A stretch of 64,000 bases of DNA from Flexivirga endophytica (GTDB lineage Bacteria > Actinomycetota > Actinomycetes > Actinomycetales > Dermatophilaceae). How positions within the stretch are numbered: the stretch's first letter is position 1; every line of letters begins with the position of its first letter. This document shows, one piece after another, positions 17,017 through 24,747 of this stretch. The DNA lies in assembly GCF_014640635.1 (NCBI RefSeq), contig NZ_BMHI01000002.1, forward strand, positions 248,001 through 312,000. The letters are read 5' to 3'. The position numbers were made by a program, and so were the translations under genes. The notes under the pieces were generated by a model that saw nothing but the letters and a program-made list of their open reading frames with translations, searched no databases and was not told the origin of the DNA.

Positions 17017-17637
17017 TCAGTCGCGCAGCAGACCGAGTTCGCGGGCGCGCGCGACAGCACCAGTGCGGGAATCGGCGCCCAGCTTCTCGAAGACGTGCAC
17101 CAGGTGCGTCTTCACCGTCGCCTCACTGAGGAAGAGTTCCTTGGCGACCTCGCGATTGGGACGTCCCAGCGCCACCTGCCGCAGCACCTCCAGCTCGCGG
17201 CCGCTCAGCGTCGGGCGAGGACTGCGCAACCTGGCCAGCAGCCGGTCGGCGACCACCGGGGCGAGCACCGTCTCGCCGCGCGCGGCGCGGTGCACGGCAT
17301 CGACCAGGTCGTCCGGCGGAGCATCCTTCAGCAGATAACCCGAGGCACCGGCCTCGACCGCGCGCAGGATGTCCTGGTCCGTGTCGTATGTCGTCAGGAT
17401 CAGCACCCGCGGCGCGTCCGGTGCGGCCAGCACGCGCTCCGTCGCGGCGACACCGTCCATGCCCGGGCCCATCTGCAGGTCCATGAGGACGACGTCGACG
17501 TCATACTCACCGGCCAGCCGTACCGCGTCCTGGCCGTTGGCTGCCTCGGCGACCACCTCGATACCGGCCGCCGTCAGCAGCATTCGCAACCCGGTGCGCA
17601 CGACGGGATGGTCATCGACGAGCAGCACCCTGGTCAT
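17017..17637 (-). CDS. NarL/FixJ family response regulator
   Basis: 206 residues. The receiver domain has the acidic pair DD (8-9), phospho-acceptor Asp53 in VVLMDLQM, the LTTYDT threonine and Lys in GYLLKDAP. The LuxR-type helix-turn-helix is at about residues 143-200 (LSGRELEVLRQVALGRPNRE, then LFLSEATVKTHLVHVF). The start codon overlaps the stop of the upstream kinase gene by 4 nt, so they form one two-component system. The divergent ABC transporter is the likely target, by analogy with similar loci. Confidence 0.92.
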   Translation of the reverse strand: MTRVLLVDDHPVVRTGLRMLLTAAGIEVVAEAANGQDAVRLAGEYDVDVVLMDLQMGPGMDGVAATERVLAAPDAPRVLILTTYDTDQDILRAVEAGASGYLLKDAPPDDLVDAVHRAARGETVLAPVVADRLLARLRSPRPTLSGRELEVLRQVALGRPNREVAKELFLSEATVKTHLVHVFEKLGADSRTGAVARARELGLLRD

Positions 17638-18848
17638 CGCGGCCCTTCGGCCGGGACCTCGACGTGGACACTGGTGCCCTCGCCAGGCGCAGACTCGACG
17701 GAGGCATGGCCACCGGCGTCCCGCGCCCGTTCTCGTATGGCGCGCAGGCCGAACCCGCCTGCCGCGCTCGGCACGATCGGCATGGTGGCGTCGAAGCCGA
17801 CACCGTCATCGGTGATGTCGAGCGTCAGCACGTCTCCGAAACCGAGGGCGATGACCACTCGCGTGGCACCCGCGTGCTGACGGACGTTGGACAGTGCGCC
17901 CTGCGCGATCCGCAGCAGCGCGGCCTCGATCGCCGTGGGCAACGGTCGTTCCTCACCGTCGATCACCAACTGCGCATCGAGGTCCCCGCCCTGCCGGTCG
18001 ACGAGGCGCTGCAGCGCCGCGGACAGCGGGGACCGCTCGAGATCCGAAGGAGTGAGGGCGTGCACGACGGTCCGTGCATCGTCCAGCCCTGTCGCCGCGG
18101 ACTCCTCGATCTGGCGCAGCACCTCGACCAGTTGCTCGGGATCGCGCCGCCCGGCCAGCCCGGCCCGGGACAGCAGCAGGATGCTGGAGAACCCCTGCGC
18201 GACGGTGTCGTGCACGTCTCGCGCGAGGCGGGCACGCTCGGCGAGCACGCCGGACTCGCGCTGCGCTCCGGACAACGCGTCGTTCGTGGCGACCAGATCC
18301 TCTTGTGCCGCAACAAGTTCGGTGTTGAGCAACCGACGTTGCTCGCTCTCCTGCCGCAGCGCCGAATAGATCCAGGAGATGCCGACCGCCACGATCGCGC
18401 CCATCGACGGACCGAGGATCGACGGCACCGTGGCCGTGTCCGGCTGGTGCAACTGCGCCACGATCACGACGAGGGTGCCCGCGACCACTGCCGCGAGTGC
18501 GAACCAGCGCGGCAACAGGTGCAGCGCGAGGAAGAAGAGCGCGAATGCCACCCAGCTCAGCTCGGTGGACACCGCGACCAACGCGGCCCAACCGAGGAAC
18601 AGGACCACGAACCACACTCGTCCGGCGACCGCACGTCGCTCACCGAACCGCATCGGAGTGAGGCGCAGGCCCGCGGCATACCAGGCGAAGAGCAGCACGC
18701 AGCCGAGGACGAGCGGCGCCGGGTGCGACGACTCCTGGGCACCGCGGATCGTGCCGATCAGCAGCAGCAGCACGAAGAGCCCGTGCATCGCCAGTTGCAG
18801 GGCGCGCATCACCGACGTACCGGCGGTCGAGGCGTGGTCTTCGAGCAT
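17634..18848 (-). CDS. NarL-type sensor histidine kinase
   Basis: 404 residues. About six N-terminal membrane helices (residues 15-165), a short coiled coil, then the HisKA_3 box ERARLARDVHDTVAQGFSSI with the phospho-acceptor His at about 222. The HATPase domain has ALSNVRQHAGAT (N box), DDGVGFD (G1) and GGFGLRAIRERA. There is no large extracellular sensor, so the signal is probably sensed in the membrane. The ATG at 18848 lacks a clear SD. The frame extends far upstream without protein-like content. Partner of the regulator gene immediately downstream. Confidence 0.9.
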   Translation of the reverse strand: MLEDHASTAGTSVMRALQLAMHGLFVLLLLIGTIRGAQESSHPAPLVLGCVLLFAWYAAGLRLTPMRFGERRAVAGRVWFVVLFLGWAALVAVSTELSWVAFALFFLALHLLPRWFALAAVVAGTLVVIVAQLHQPDTATVPSILGPSMGAIVAVGISWIYSALRQESEQRRLLNTELVAAQEDLVATNDALSGAQRESGVLAERARLARDVHDTVAQGFSSILLLSRAGLAGRRDPEQLVEVLRQIEESAATGLDDARTVVHALTPSDLERSPLSAALQRLVDRQGGDLDAQLVIDGEERPLPTAIEAALLRIAQGALSNVRQHAGATRVVIALGFGDVLTLDITDDGVGFDATMPIVPSAAGGFGLRAIRERARDAGGHASVESAPGEGTSVHVEVPAEGPR

Positions 18849-19031
18849 CGAAGCGAACGCTAATGGATCGGTGCCCGTCCGCGCGCCCTTGCAGCATCCA
18901 TCGAACGGTTGACCCGCGGCTCCATCGAAGGCCATCAGCGGGTTCCACCGTCTGCCCGATGTCTTCCGCGCGTATCGGCCGTTGACTGGACGACATACCG
19001 AATTCCATTGCTCGAGAAGGAGAGAACTGAA

Positions 19032-20099
19032 GTGTTCCTGGCGATCCGGGACCTGTGGTGGGCCCGCGGCCGATTTGCCCTGATGGCGGGCGCCATCGCG
19101 TTGATCACCCTGTTGGTGGTCATGCTGACCGGCCTGACGGAGGGCCTCGGCCGGCAGAGCACGTCGGCGATCACGTCGCTGCGCGCGGACCAGATTGCCG
19201 TCGAACGGCCGGCTTCGGGCGAGACGCTCTCGATGTCGACCAGCCGGATCACCGGCGCCGCACTGCAGAAGGCCAGGACACAGTCGGGCGTGAACGCGGC
19301 GGATCCCATCGGCATCAGCACGACCCGGGTCACGGTCGGCTCCACGCCCGCACCGGCGACCCTCTTCGGTGTGGACCCGAAGGCCGCGGTCGCACCGTCG
19401 GGAATCGGCCCGGATAGTGCCGTCGTCAGCAGTGAACTCGTGAAGGACCACACGATCCGTGCTGGCGACTCGATCTCCGTCAACGGCACGACGTTGCGGG
19501 TCGCGAAGGTGGTGGACGACGCTTCGTTCAGTCACGTGCCGGTGGTGTGGGTGCCGCGTTCGCTGTGGCGGCATACGGGAGCAGCGGCCGGCAGTGAGGG
19601 CACGGTGCTCGCCCTGCAGACGGGTAAAGGATTTGACGCCCAATCCTTCGACACTGCAACAGGATTGGTCAGCAAGTCGCGTGCCGACTCACTGTCGACC
19701 ATCGGGTCCTACTCGGCGGAGAACGGTTCGCTGACGATGATCCGCGGGCTGCTCATCGCGATCTCCGCGCTGGTGATCGGCGCCTTCTTCACGGTCTGGA
19801 CCGTGCAGCGGGAGGGAGATCTGGCGGTGCTGAAGGCCGTCGGTGCGCGCACCACCTACCTGCTGCGGGACGCGCTCGGGCAGGCACTGCTCACCCTGCT
19901 GCTCGGTGGCGGCATCGGCACCGCGGCTGCGTTCGCACTCGGGCTGGCCGTGCGTGGTCAGGTGCCGGTGGTGATCGACCTGGGCACCGTCGTCGTGCCG
20001 TTCGCCCTGATGGTCGCGGTCGGCCTGCTCGGCGCGACCGCCGCGTTGCGGCGCGTGGTGACGGTGGACCCGTTGACAGCGTTGGCAGGTGCGCGATGA
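19032..20099 (+). CDS. ABC transporter permease, FtsX/MacB type
   Basis: 355 residues with one N-terminal membrane helix (about 15-37), a large extracytoplasmic domain (about 40-235) and three C-terminal helices (from ENGSLTMIRGLLIAISALVI on). This topology and the segment LAVLKAVGARTTYLLRDAL define the FtsX-like/MacB permease family, which does not necessarily carry substrate across the membrane but uses mechanotransmission for export or signalling. GTG start with AAGGAGA at good spacing. It overlaps its ATPase by 4 nt. Confidence 0.88.
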   Translation: MFLAIRDLWWARGRFALMAGAIALITLLVVMLTGLTEGLGRQSTSAITSLRADQIAVERPASGETLSMSTSRITGAALQKARTQSGVNAADPIGISTTRVTVGSTPAPATLFGVDPKAAVAPSGIGPDSAVVSSELVKDHTIRAGDSISVNGTTLRVAKVVDDASFSHVPVVWVPRSLWRHTGAAAGSEGTVLALQTGKGFDAQSFDTATGLVSKSRADSLSTIGSYSAENGSLTMIRGLLIAISALVIGAFFTVWTVQREGDLAVLKAVGARTTYLLRDALGQALLTLLLGGGIGTAAAFALGLAVRGQVPVVIDLGTVVVPFALMVAVGLLGATAALRRVVTVDPLTALAGAR

Positions 20100-20812
20100 C
20101 GAGAGGTATGGCGGAAGGTATGGATGTGCAGGCGCTCGAGATCGACCAGGTGACAGTGCGATTCCGCGACGGGGAGGGCTGGACCTATGCACTGCGCGAC
20201 GTCTCGCTGACCGTCGCACCGGGCGAATTCCTCGCAGTCACAGGGCCGTCCGGCTCGGGCAAGTCCACGCTTCTCGCGGTTGCCGGGCTGCTGCTCACCC
20301 CGACCGAGGGCACCGTCCGACTGGCCGGACGGGAGGTCGGCGGGGCGACCGCCAAGACCCGAACGGACCTGCGACGCAGCGACATCGGCTTCGTCTTCCA
20401 GCAGCCGCACCTGCTCGGCTCGCTCACGGCGCTCGAGCAGTTGCAGATGGTCGCGCGACTCGACGGAGATCGTTCGGCGGCGACCACACAACATGCGAAG
20501 GACCTCCTCGAGCAGGTCGGTCTGGGCAGCGTCATGCACAAGCGCCCGTCGACCCTGTCCGGCGGACAACGACAGCGGGTCGGCATCGCACGCGCGTTGA
20601 TGGGCGACCCCGAGCTGCTGCTGGTCGACGAACCCACGTCAGCTCTGGATCACGAACGCGGTGTCGCGATCGTCGACCTGTTGCGGACGCTCACCCACGA
20701 GCGTGGACTCGGCACGCTGGTCGTCACCCACGACCTCGGCACACTCGGGTCGGACGACGAGGTGATCCGCCTGGTCGACGGGAAGTTGGCAGTGGAAGAG
20801 CCGGTCGACTGA
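20096..20812 (+). CDS. ABC transporter ATP-binding protein, LolD/MacB type
   Basis: 238 residues. Walker A GPSGSGKST at about 49-57, Q-loop FVFQQPHLLG, signature LSGGQRQRVGIARAL, Walker B LLLVDEPTSALD and switch VVTHD are all intact. It drives the permease encoded just upstream, and the two genes overlap by ATGA. The pair sits divergent from the two-component system at 17017-18848, a common arrangement for envelope-stress or antimicrobial-peptide export. Confidence 0.93.
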   Translation: MTRGMAEGMDVQALEIDQVTVRFRDGEGWTYALRDVSLTVAPGEFLAVTGPSGSGKSTLLAVAGLLLTPTEGTVRLAGREVGGATAKTRTDLRRSDIGFVFQQPHLLGSLTALEQLQMVARLDGDRSAATTQHAKDLLEQVGLGSVMHKRPSTLSGGQRQRVGIARALMGDPELLLVDEPTSALDHERGVAIVDLLRTLTHERGLGTLVVTHDLGTLGSDDEVIRLVDGKLAVEEPVD

Positions 20813-20819
20813 TCGCGAA

Positions 20820-20879
20820 TGACGGCTTCTTCGCCGAGTGACGGCCCAATAGGACCGTCACTCGGCGAAGAAGCCGTCA
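20820..20879. repeat. long perfect inverted repeat between convergent genes
   Basis: Two 25-bp arms (20820-20844 and 20855-20879) are exact reverse complements around a 10-bp spacer, cccaatagga. Each arm begins or ends with gacggcttcttcgcc-type sequence. The stop codon of the short thrS lies inside the right arm. It may terminate transcription from both sides, though there is no T-run; it may also be a mobile palindromic unit. Confidence 0.75.
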
Positions 20880-22223
20880 CTCGGCGGGGGTTGGTGGCCA
20901 GCTGAGCGCGCAGCGGGCGGCATACGCATCAGTGAGTATGTCGACCACGGCTCCCCGCTGGACCGAGCCGCGGTAGCCCGCAAAGACGTCGTTGACCTGC
21001 ACCGACCCGTCGACGGCCTCGGACTCACCGAGCACCGCGAACGCGTAGTCCCGGCGTGCTCGGCTCGCGCGGATCCGTGCCCCCAGGGACCCGGAAGCGT
21101 CCAGCTCGGCCCGCAGCCCACGCGCCACCAACGCATCGACGAACCCTCGCGCGACGTCGTCGACCGTCTCCGACACGGGCAGCACACGCAGCTGGATCGG
21201 GTTGAGCCACAACGGCATCCGCCCGGCATACCGCTCGAGCAACGCGGCGGTGACCCGTTCCATCGACCCGACGGTGCCGCGGTGGATCATCACCACCTGG
21301 TGCTCGGAGCCGTCCGGGCCGTCATACACGAGGTCGAAACGCTGCGGCTGCACGAAGTCCAGCTGCACGGTCGCGATGGTCTCACCGACACCCCGCGAAG
21401 TTCTCCCCCGCTCCGCTCCTCCGATACTTCGCGGGGACCCCGCCAAGCGAGCATTGCCGTCGATCACCTGCAGGTCCAGCTTCGGCCCGTAGAACGCGGC
21501 CTCGCCCGGCGCCTCCACCACCTCCAGCCCGTATGACGCCAGGTCGACCGCCGCACACGCCTGCCGCAATGCCTCGGCGGCCTCCGCCCACCGTGCCGGA
21601 TCGCCCAGTTGTCCCGGATCGGCATCGGGCAGCGACAGGCGCACGTAGTCGACCGGCATACCGAGCACGCGCTGCGCGTGCAACGCCGACCGCAGCGCTC
21701 GCTCCGCCTCGTCTGCGACCTGATCCGGCCGGCAGAAGACGTGAGTGTCGTCCAGGTTGATCTGCCGGACCCGGGTCAGCCCGGACACCACCCCGGACCG
21801 CTCGGCACGGAACATCGGCGCGAGTTCGTTGAAACGAAGCGGCAATTCGCGGTAGGAGTGCTGACGGGCGGCATACACCATCGCGTGGTGCGGACAGTTC
21901 GCCGGACGCAACACCAGCTGGTCACCGGGCGCTTCGTCACCCAGTGCCATCGGGGGAAACATGTCGGTGGCGAACTTCGCCCAGTGCCCCGACTTCTCGA
22001 AGAGCGCACGCTTGCCCAGCACCGGGGTGTGCACGCCGACGCACCCGTCGGCGCGGGCGATGTCGCGGGCCAACCGCTCCAGCTCGTCGCGGATCACCGA
22101 GCCGGCGGGCAGCCACAACGGCAGCCCGGACCCGACGAGCGGGTCGCCCGCGAAGAGGTCGAGATCACGACCGAGGTCGCGGTGATCATGGGGCGGATGT
22201 GCTTCATTGACAGGTGAATTCAT
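20877..22223 (-). CDS. short threonyl-tRNA synthetase (catalytic plus anticodon domains)
   Basis: 448 residues. The TGS and editing (second additional) domains of the usual 640-680-residue ThrRS are absent; the protein starts close to the class II catalytic core. Motif 1 region GVHTPVLGKRALFEKSGHW, zinc ligands Cys in RPANCPHH, His in LDDTHVFC and His in MIHRGTVGSMER are all present, so it should activate threonine. The anticodon-binding domain fills the last about 110 residues. Residues about 262-278 come from a palindromic element. Expression appears controlled by a Thr-codon attenuator upstream. A full-length housekeeping ThrRS is probably encoded elsewhere. Confidence 0.88.
   Translation of the reverse strand: MNSPVNEAHPPHDHRDLGRDLDLFAGDPLVGSGLPLWLPAGSVIRDELERLARDIARADGCVGVHTPVLGKRALFEKSGHWAKFATDMFPPMALGDEAPGDQLVLRPANCPHHAMVYAARQHSYRELPLRFNELAPMFRAERSGVVSGLTRVRQINLDDTHVFCRPDQVADEAERALRSALHAQRVLGMPVDYVRLSLPDADPGQLGDPARWAEAAEALRQACAAVDLASYGLEVVEAPGEAAFYGPKLDLQVIDGNARLAGSPRSIGGAERGRTSRGVGETIATVQLDFVQPQRFDLVYDGPDGSEHQVVMIHRGTVGSMERVTAALLERYAGRMPLWLNPIQLRVLPVSETVDDVARGFVDALVARGLRAELDASGSLGARIRASRARRDYAFAVLGESEAVDGSVQVNDVFAGYRGSVQRGAVVDILTDAYAARCALSWPPTPAE
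21391..21438. repeat. palindromic element, family II, in frame inside short thrS
   Basis: Perfect 11-bp terminal arms, ccccgcgaagt and acttcgcgggg, around a core containing ggaggagcggagcggggg. It adds about 17 residues (including GSPRSIGGAERGRTSRGVG) to a surface loop just before the conserved TVQLDF strand of the catalytic domain. Relative of the intergenic copy at 2745. Confidence 0.7.
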
Positions 22224-22263
22224 GACGTCCTCGAGTTGTCGGGCCCGAAGTCACCCGCGGCAC

Positions 22264-22295
22264 GAAAAACGCCCCGGAGATGACTCCGGGGCGTT
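22264..22295 (-). terminator. attenuator terminator upstream of short thrS
   Basis: On the minus strand: AACGCCCCGGAG, loop TCAT, CTCCGGGGCGTT, then a run giving TTTTT. This is a perfect 12-bp stem with a U-tract, placed 40 bp before the thrS start and 15 nt after the leader-peptide stop. Confidence 0.85.
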
Positions 22296-22309
22296 GATGT
22301 GCAGGTTGT

Positions 22310-22369
22310 TCAGTGCAGCACCGCGCAGCCGGAGTGATCCGGCGTCGTCGTGCGCTGCGCGTCATACAT
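22310..22369 (-). CDS. threonine-rich leader peptide of thrS attenuator
   Basis: A 19-residue open frame, MYDAQRTTTPDHSGCAVLH, with three consecutive ACG threonine codons at 22351-22343. It has no strong Shine-Dalgarno, but a TAGAGT box lies 7 nt upstream, so the mRNA probably begins at the ATG. Its stop lies 15 nt before the terminator stem. The role is to measure charged tRNA-Thr: scarcity stalls the ribosome and switches on the downstream synthetase. Not found by length-based gene callers. Confidence 0.75.
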   Translation of the reverse strand: MYDAQRTTTPDHSGCAVLH

Positions 22370-22376
22370 GAAGGTC

Positions 22377-22382
22377 ACTCTA
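22377..22382 (-). promoter_or_regulatory. -10 box of leaderless thr leader transcript
   Basis: TAGAGT on the minus strand, 7 nt before the leader-peptide ATG, fits the TANNNT rule of leaderless actinobacterial promoters. No clear -35 is seen. Confidence 0.45.
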
Positions 22383-22554
22383 CGACGCGGGCTCCCGAAC
22401 CGGAACCGCATTTGTCGGCACCAGGGTGCCGCCCGGTCTGGTGCGAGCGCACTAGGCGAAGACGGTCGCTGAGCACGATGTCAGACAGGTCCTCGCCGAC
22501 GAGTCTTGAAGTCGCGTGATTCTCACGCTCCCACGAACTACATGACTGGAGTGA

Positions 22555-24747
22555 ATGACGATGGCGAGACTTCTCAGCAGGGTCGGGCGGTGGGTGTTCC
22601 GGCGCCGGCGGCTCGTGGCCCGCATGTGGCTCGTCGCGGCGGTGCTTGCCATCGTCGCGGCGGTGGCCGCACCGTCCGGGGAGGAGGAGGACCTGACGAT
22701 GCCGGGCACCGAGTCGCAGCAGGCCTTCGACCTGCTGAACCAACGATTCCCCGGCAACGACGCCGAAGGCGCCGAGGCCAGGCTGGTGTTCAAGGCCGCG
22801 GACGGGCAACGCATCACCGCGCCCGGCCAGCAGGCGGCCGTCGAGGACACCCTCGGTTCGCTGAAGGACGGTGACCAGATCGCCTCCGTCAGCGATCCGT
22901 ATGACGACAAGGCGGTGAGCAAGGACGGCACCATCGCCTACTCGACGATCACCTACACGGCCGGCGCCACCAGCCTGAGCGACTCGACCAAGAGTGCGCT
23001 GGAGGATGCGGCCGAGCACGCTCGAGACGCGGGCCTGACCGCGGAGATCGGAGGCGATGCGCTCGACGCCGAGGTCGAACCCGGCGGCACGACCGAGATG
23101 ATCGGTGTCGTCGTCGCGGCCGTGGTGCTGATCCTGACCCTCGGGTCGCTGGTCGCCGCCGGGCTTTCCCTGTTGACCGCTTTCACCGGAGTGCTCATCG
23201 CGTTCGGCGCCGTCACCGCGTTGTCCGTGCCGCTCGGCCTGACCTCCACGGTCGGGATCCTGGCGCTGATGCTCGGACTCGCTGTCGGCATCGACTACTC
23301 ACTCTTCATCACCTCCCGCTATCGCGACGAGCGAGCACAGGGCAGAGAGCCGGAGGAGGCGGTCGGTCGAGCGCTGGGCACGGCCGGATCCGCAGTGGTG
23401 TTCGCCGGCGCGACCGTCATCATCGCCCTCGCAGGCTTGAGTGTTGTCGGGATCCCGGAGCTGACCAAGATCGGCCTCGGCGGCGCGGGTGCGGTCGCGC
23501 TCGCAGTACTGGTCGCCCTGACGCTGGTGCCCGCGTTGCTCGGCAAGTTCGGCAACCGGGTGCTGGCCCGCTCCATCCGCAGGGCGCGGCGGCGCGGTAG
23601 GCCGGTCCGCGCCAAGCGGCCTCGGCTGGCCGGCCGCTGGGCGGGTTTCGTGCTGCGCCGCCCGCTGAAGGTGCTGATCATCGCCGTGTTGGGGCTCGGC
23701 GCCGTCGCGCTCCCGACCCTGGGCCTCCAGTTGGGCCTGCCGGGCGACGAGTCGAAGCCGGTCGGCACGACGCAGCGCGACGCGTACGACCTGCTCTCCC
23801 AAGGGTTCGGGCCGGGCTTCAACGGACCGCTGACCGTCGTCGTCGACACGGCCTCCGCCGACAACCCGCAGGCCGCCACCAACCGGGTGGTCGACACGCT
23901 CCAGCAGATGGACGGTGTCGCATCGGTCGGCGAACCGGTGCTCAACAAGGCCGGTGACACCGCGGTCCTGACCGCCATACCGGAGACCGCACCGACCAGC
24001 GAAGAGACCACGGACCTGGTGAACCACATCCGGGACGAGGCGTCCGTTCTGGAGGCCGACACCGGCGCCGACGTCTTCGTGACCGGATCGACAGCGGTCA
24101 ACATCGACATCTCCCAGGCGATGTCGGACGCTCTGTTGCCCTATCTGTCCGTGGTCATCGGGCTGGCGGTGTTGCTCCTGCTGGTGATCTTCCGTTCGGT
24201 CCTGGTCCCGATCACGGCAGCGTTGGGCTTCCTGCTCTCGGTGGGCGCCGCCTTCGGAGTGCTCGTCGCGGTCTTCCAATGGGGCTGGGCCGCGGACCTG
24301 ATCGGCACCGAGCAGACCGGACCGGTGATGTCGCTCATGCCGATCCTGATCATCGGGATCGTCTTCGGCCTGGCGATGGATTACCAGGTGTTCCTGTTCA
24401 CCCGGGTCCGCGAGGCCTACGTCCACGGCCGACCACCGCGGGAGGCGCTCATCGAAGGCTTCCGGCACAGCGGCCGGGTGGTGACCGCCGCGGCGATCAT
24501 CATGTGCAGCGTGTTCGCCGGCTTCATCGGCATCCACAGCCCGACCATCCAGACGATGGGAGTGGGCCTGGCGTTCGCGGTCGCCTTCGACGCGTTCGTG
24601 GTCCGTATGGCGATCATGCCCGCGGTGCTGGCTCTGCTCGGACGGCGCGCGTGGTGGATGCCACGTATCCTCCATCGTGTGCTTCCGAAGGTGGACATCG
24701 AGGGCGAGTCGTTGGCCAAGCACGACCGGGTGCTCACATCGGTATGA
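22555..24747 (+). CDS. MMPL family RND-type transporter
   Basis: 730 residues with the twofold MMPL/HPE layout. Each half has one helix, an extracytoplasmic domain, then a cluster of about five helices (residues about 175-340 and 525-700). Conserved membrane motifs include GLAVGIDYSLFITSRYRDE and IVFGLAMDYQVFLFTRVREA, whose Asp-Tyr pairs form the proton relay in the family. Such proteins export lipids or hydrophobic compounds. The stop overlaps the next kinase gene by 4 nt, so transporter, kinase and regulator are one operon. ATG 22555 with GGAGTG just upstream. Confidence 0.9.
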   Translation: MTMARLLSRVGRWVFRRRRLVARMWLVAAVLAIVAAVAAPSGEEEDLTMPGTESQQAFDLLNQRFPGNDAEGAEARLVFKAADGQRITAPGQQAAVEDTLGSLKDGDQIASVSDPYDDKAVSKDGTIAYSTITYTAGATSLSDSTKSALEDAAEHARDAGLTAEIGGDALDAEVEPGGTTEMIGVVVAAVVLILTLGSLVAAGLSLLTAFTGVLIAFGAVTALSVPLGLTSTVGILALMLGLAVGIDYSLFITSRYRDERAQGREPEEAVGRALGTAGSAVVFAGATVIIALAGLSVVGIPELTKIGLGGAGAVALAVLVALTLVPALLGKFGNRVLARSIRRARRRGRPVRAKRPRLAGRWAGFVLRRPLKVLIIAVLGLGAVALPTLGLQLGLPGDESKPVGTTQRDAYDLLSQGFGPGFNGPLTVVVDTASADNPQAATNRVVDTLQQMDGVASVGEPVLNKAGDTAVLTAIPETAPTSEETTDLVNHIRDEASVLEADTGADVFVTGSTAVNIDISQAMSDALLPYLSVVIGLAVLLLLVIFRSVLVPITAALGFLLSVGAAFGVLVAVFQWGWAADLIGTEQTGPVMSLMPILIIGIVFGLAMDYQVFLFTRVREAYVHGRPPREALIEGFRHSGRVVTAAAIIMCSVFAGFIGIHSPTIQTMGVGLAFAVAFDAFVVRMAIMPAVLALLGRRAWWMPRILHRVLPKVDIEGESLAKHDRVLTSV

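Larger units (their letters stand above)
22264..22369 (-). promoter_or_regulatory. threonine attenuator (leader peptide type)
   Basis: Three competing structures can be drawn on the minus strand. Segments 1:2 form GCCGGA-tcac-TCCGGC (22343-22328), directly after the Thr codons. Segment 2 (ACTCCGG, 22335-22329) can instead pair perfectly with segment 3 (CCGGAGT, 22289-22283), which is the 5' arm of the terminator. A ribosome stalled on the Thr codons would cover segment 1 and favour the antiterminator; one reaching the stop codon would cover segment 2 and allow termination. Confidence 0.75.

Noticed and set aside
20877-22223. Borrelidin-type self-resistance ThrRS linked to an antibiotic cluster
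   Set aside because: No polyketide or other antibiotic biosynthesis genes in the window; attenuation by threonine supply explains the locus better.
22224-22450. T-box riboswitch upstream of thrS
   Set aside because: No T-box consensus or specifier loop; the terminator pairs with a leader-peptide segment instead.
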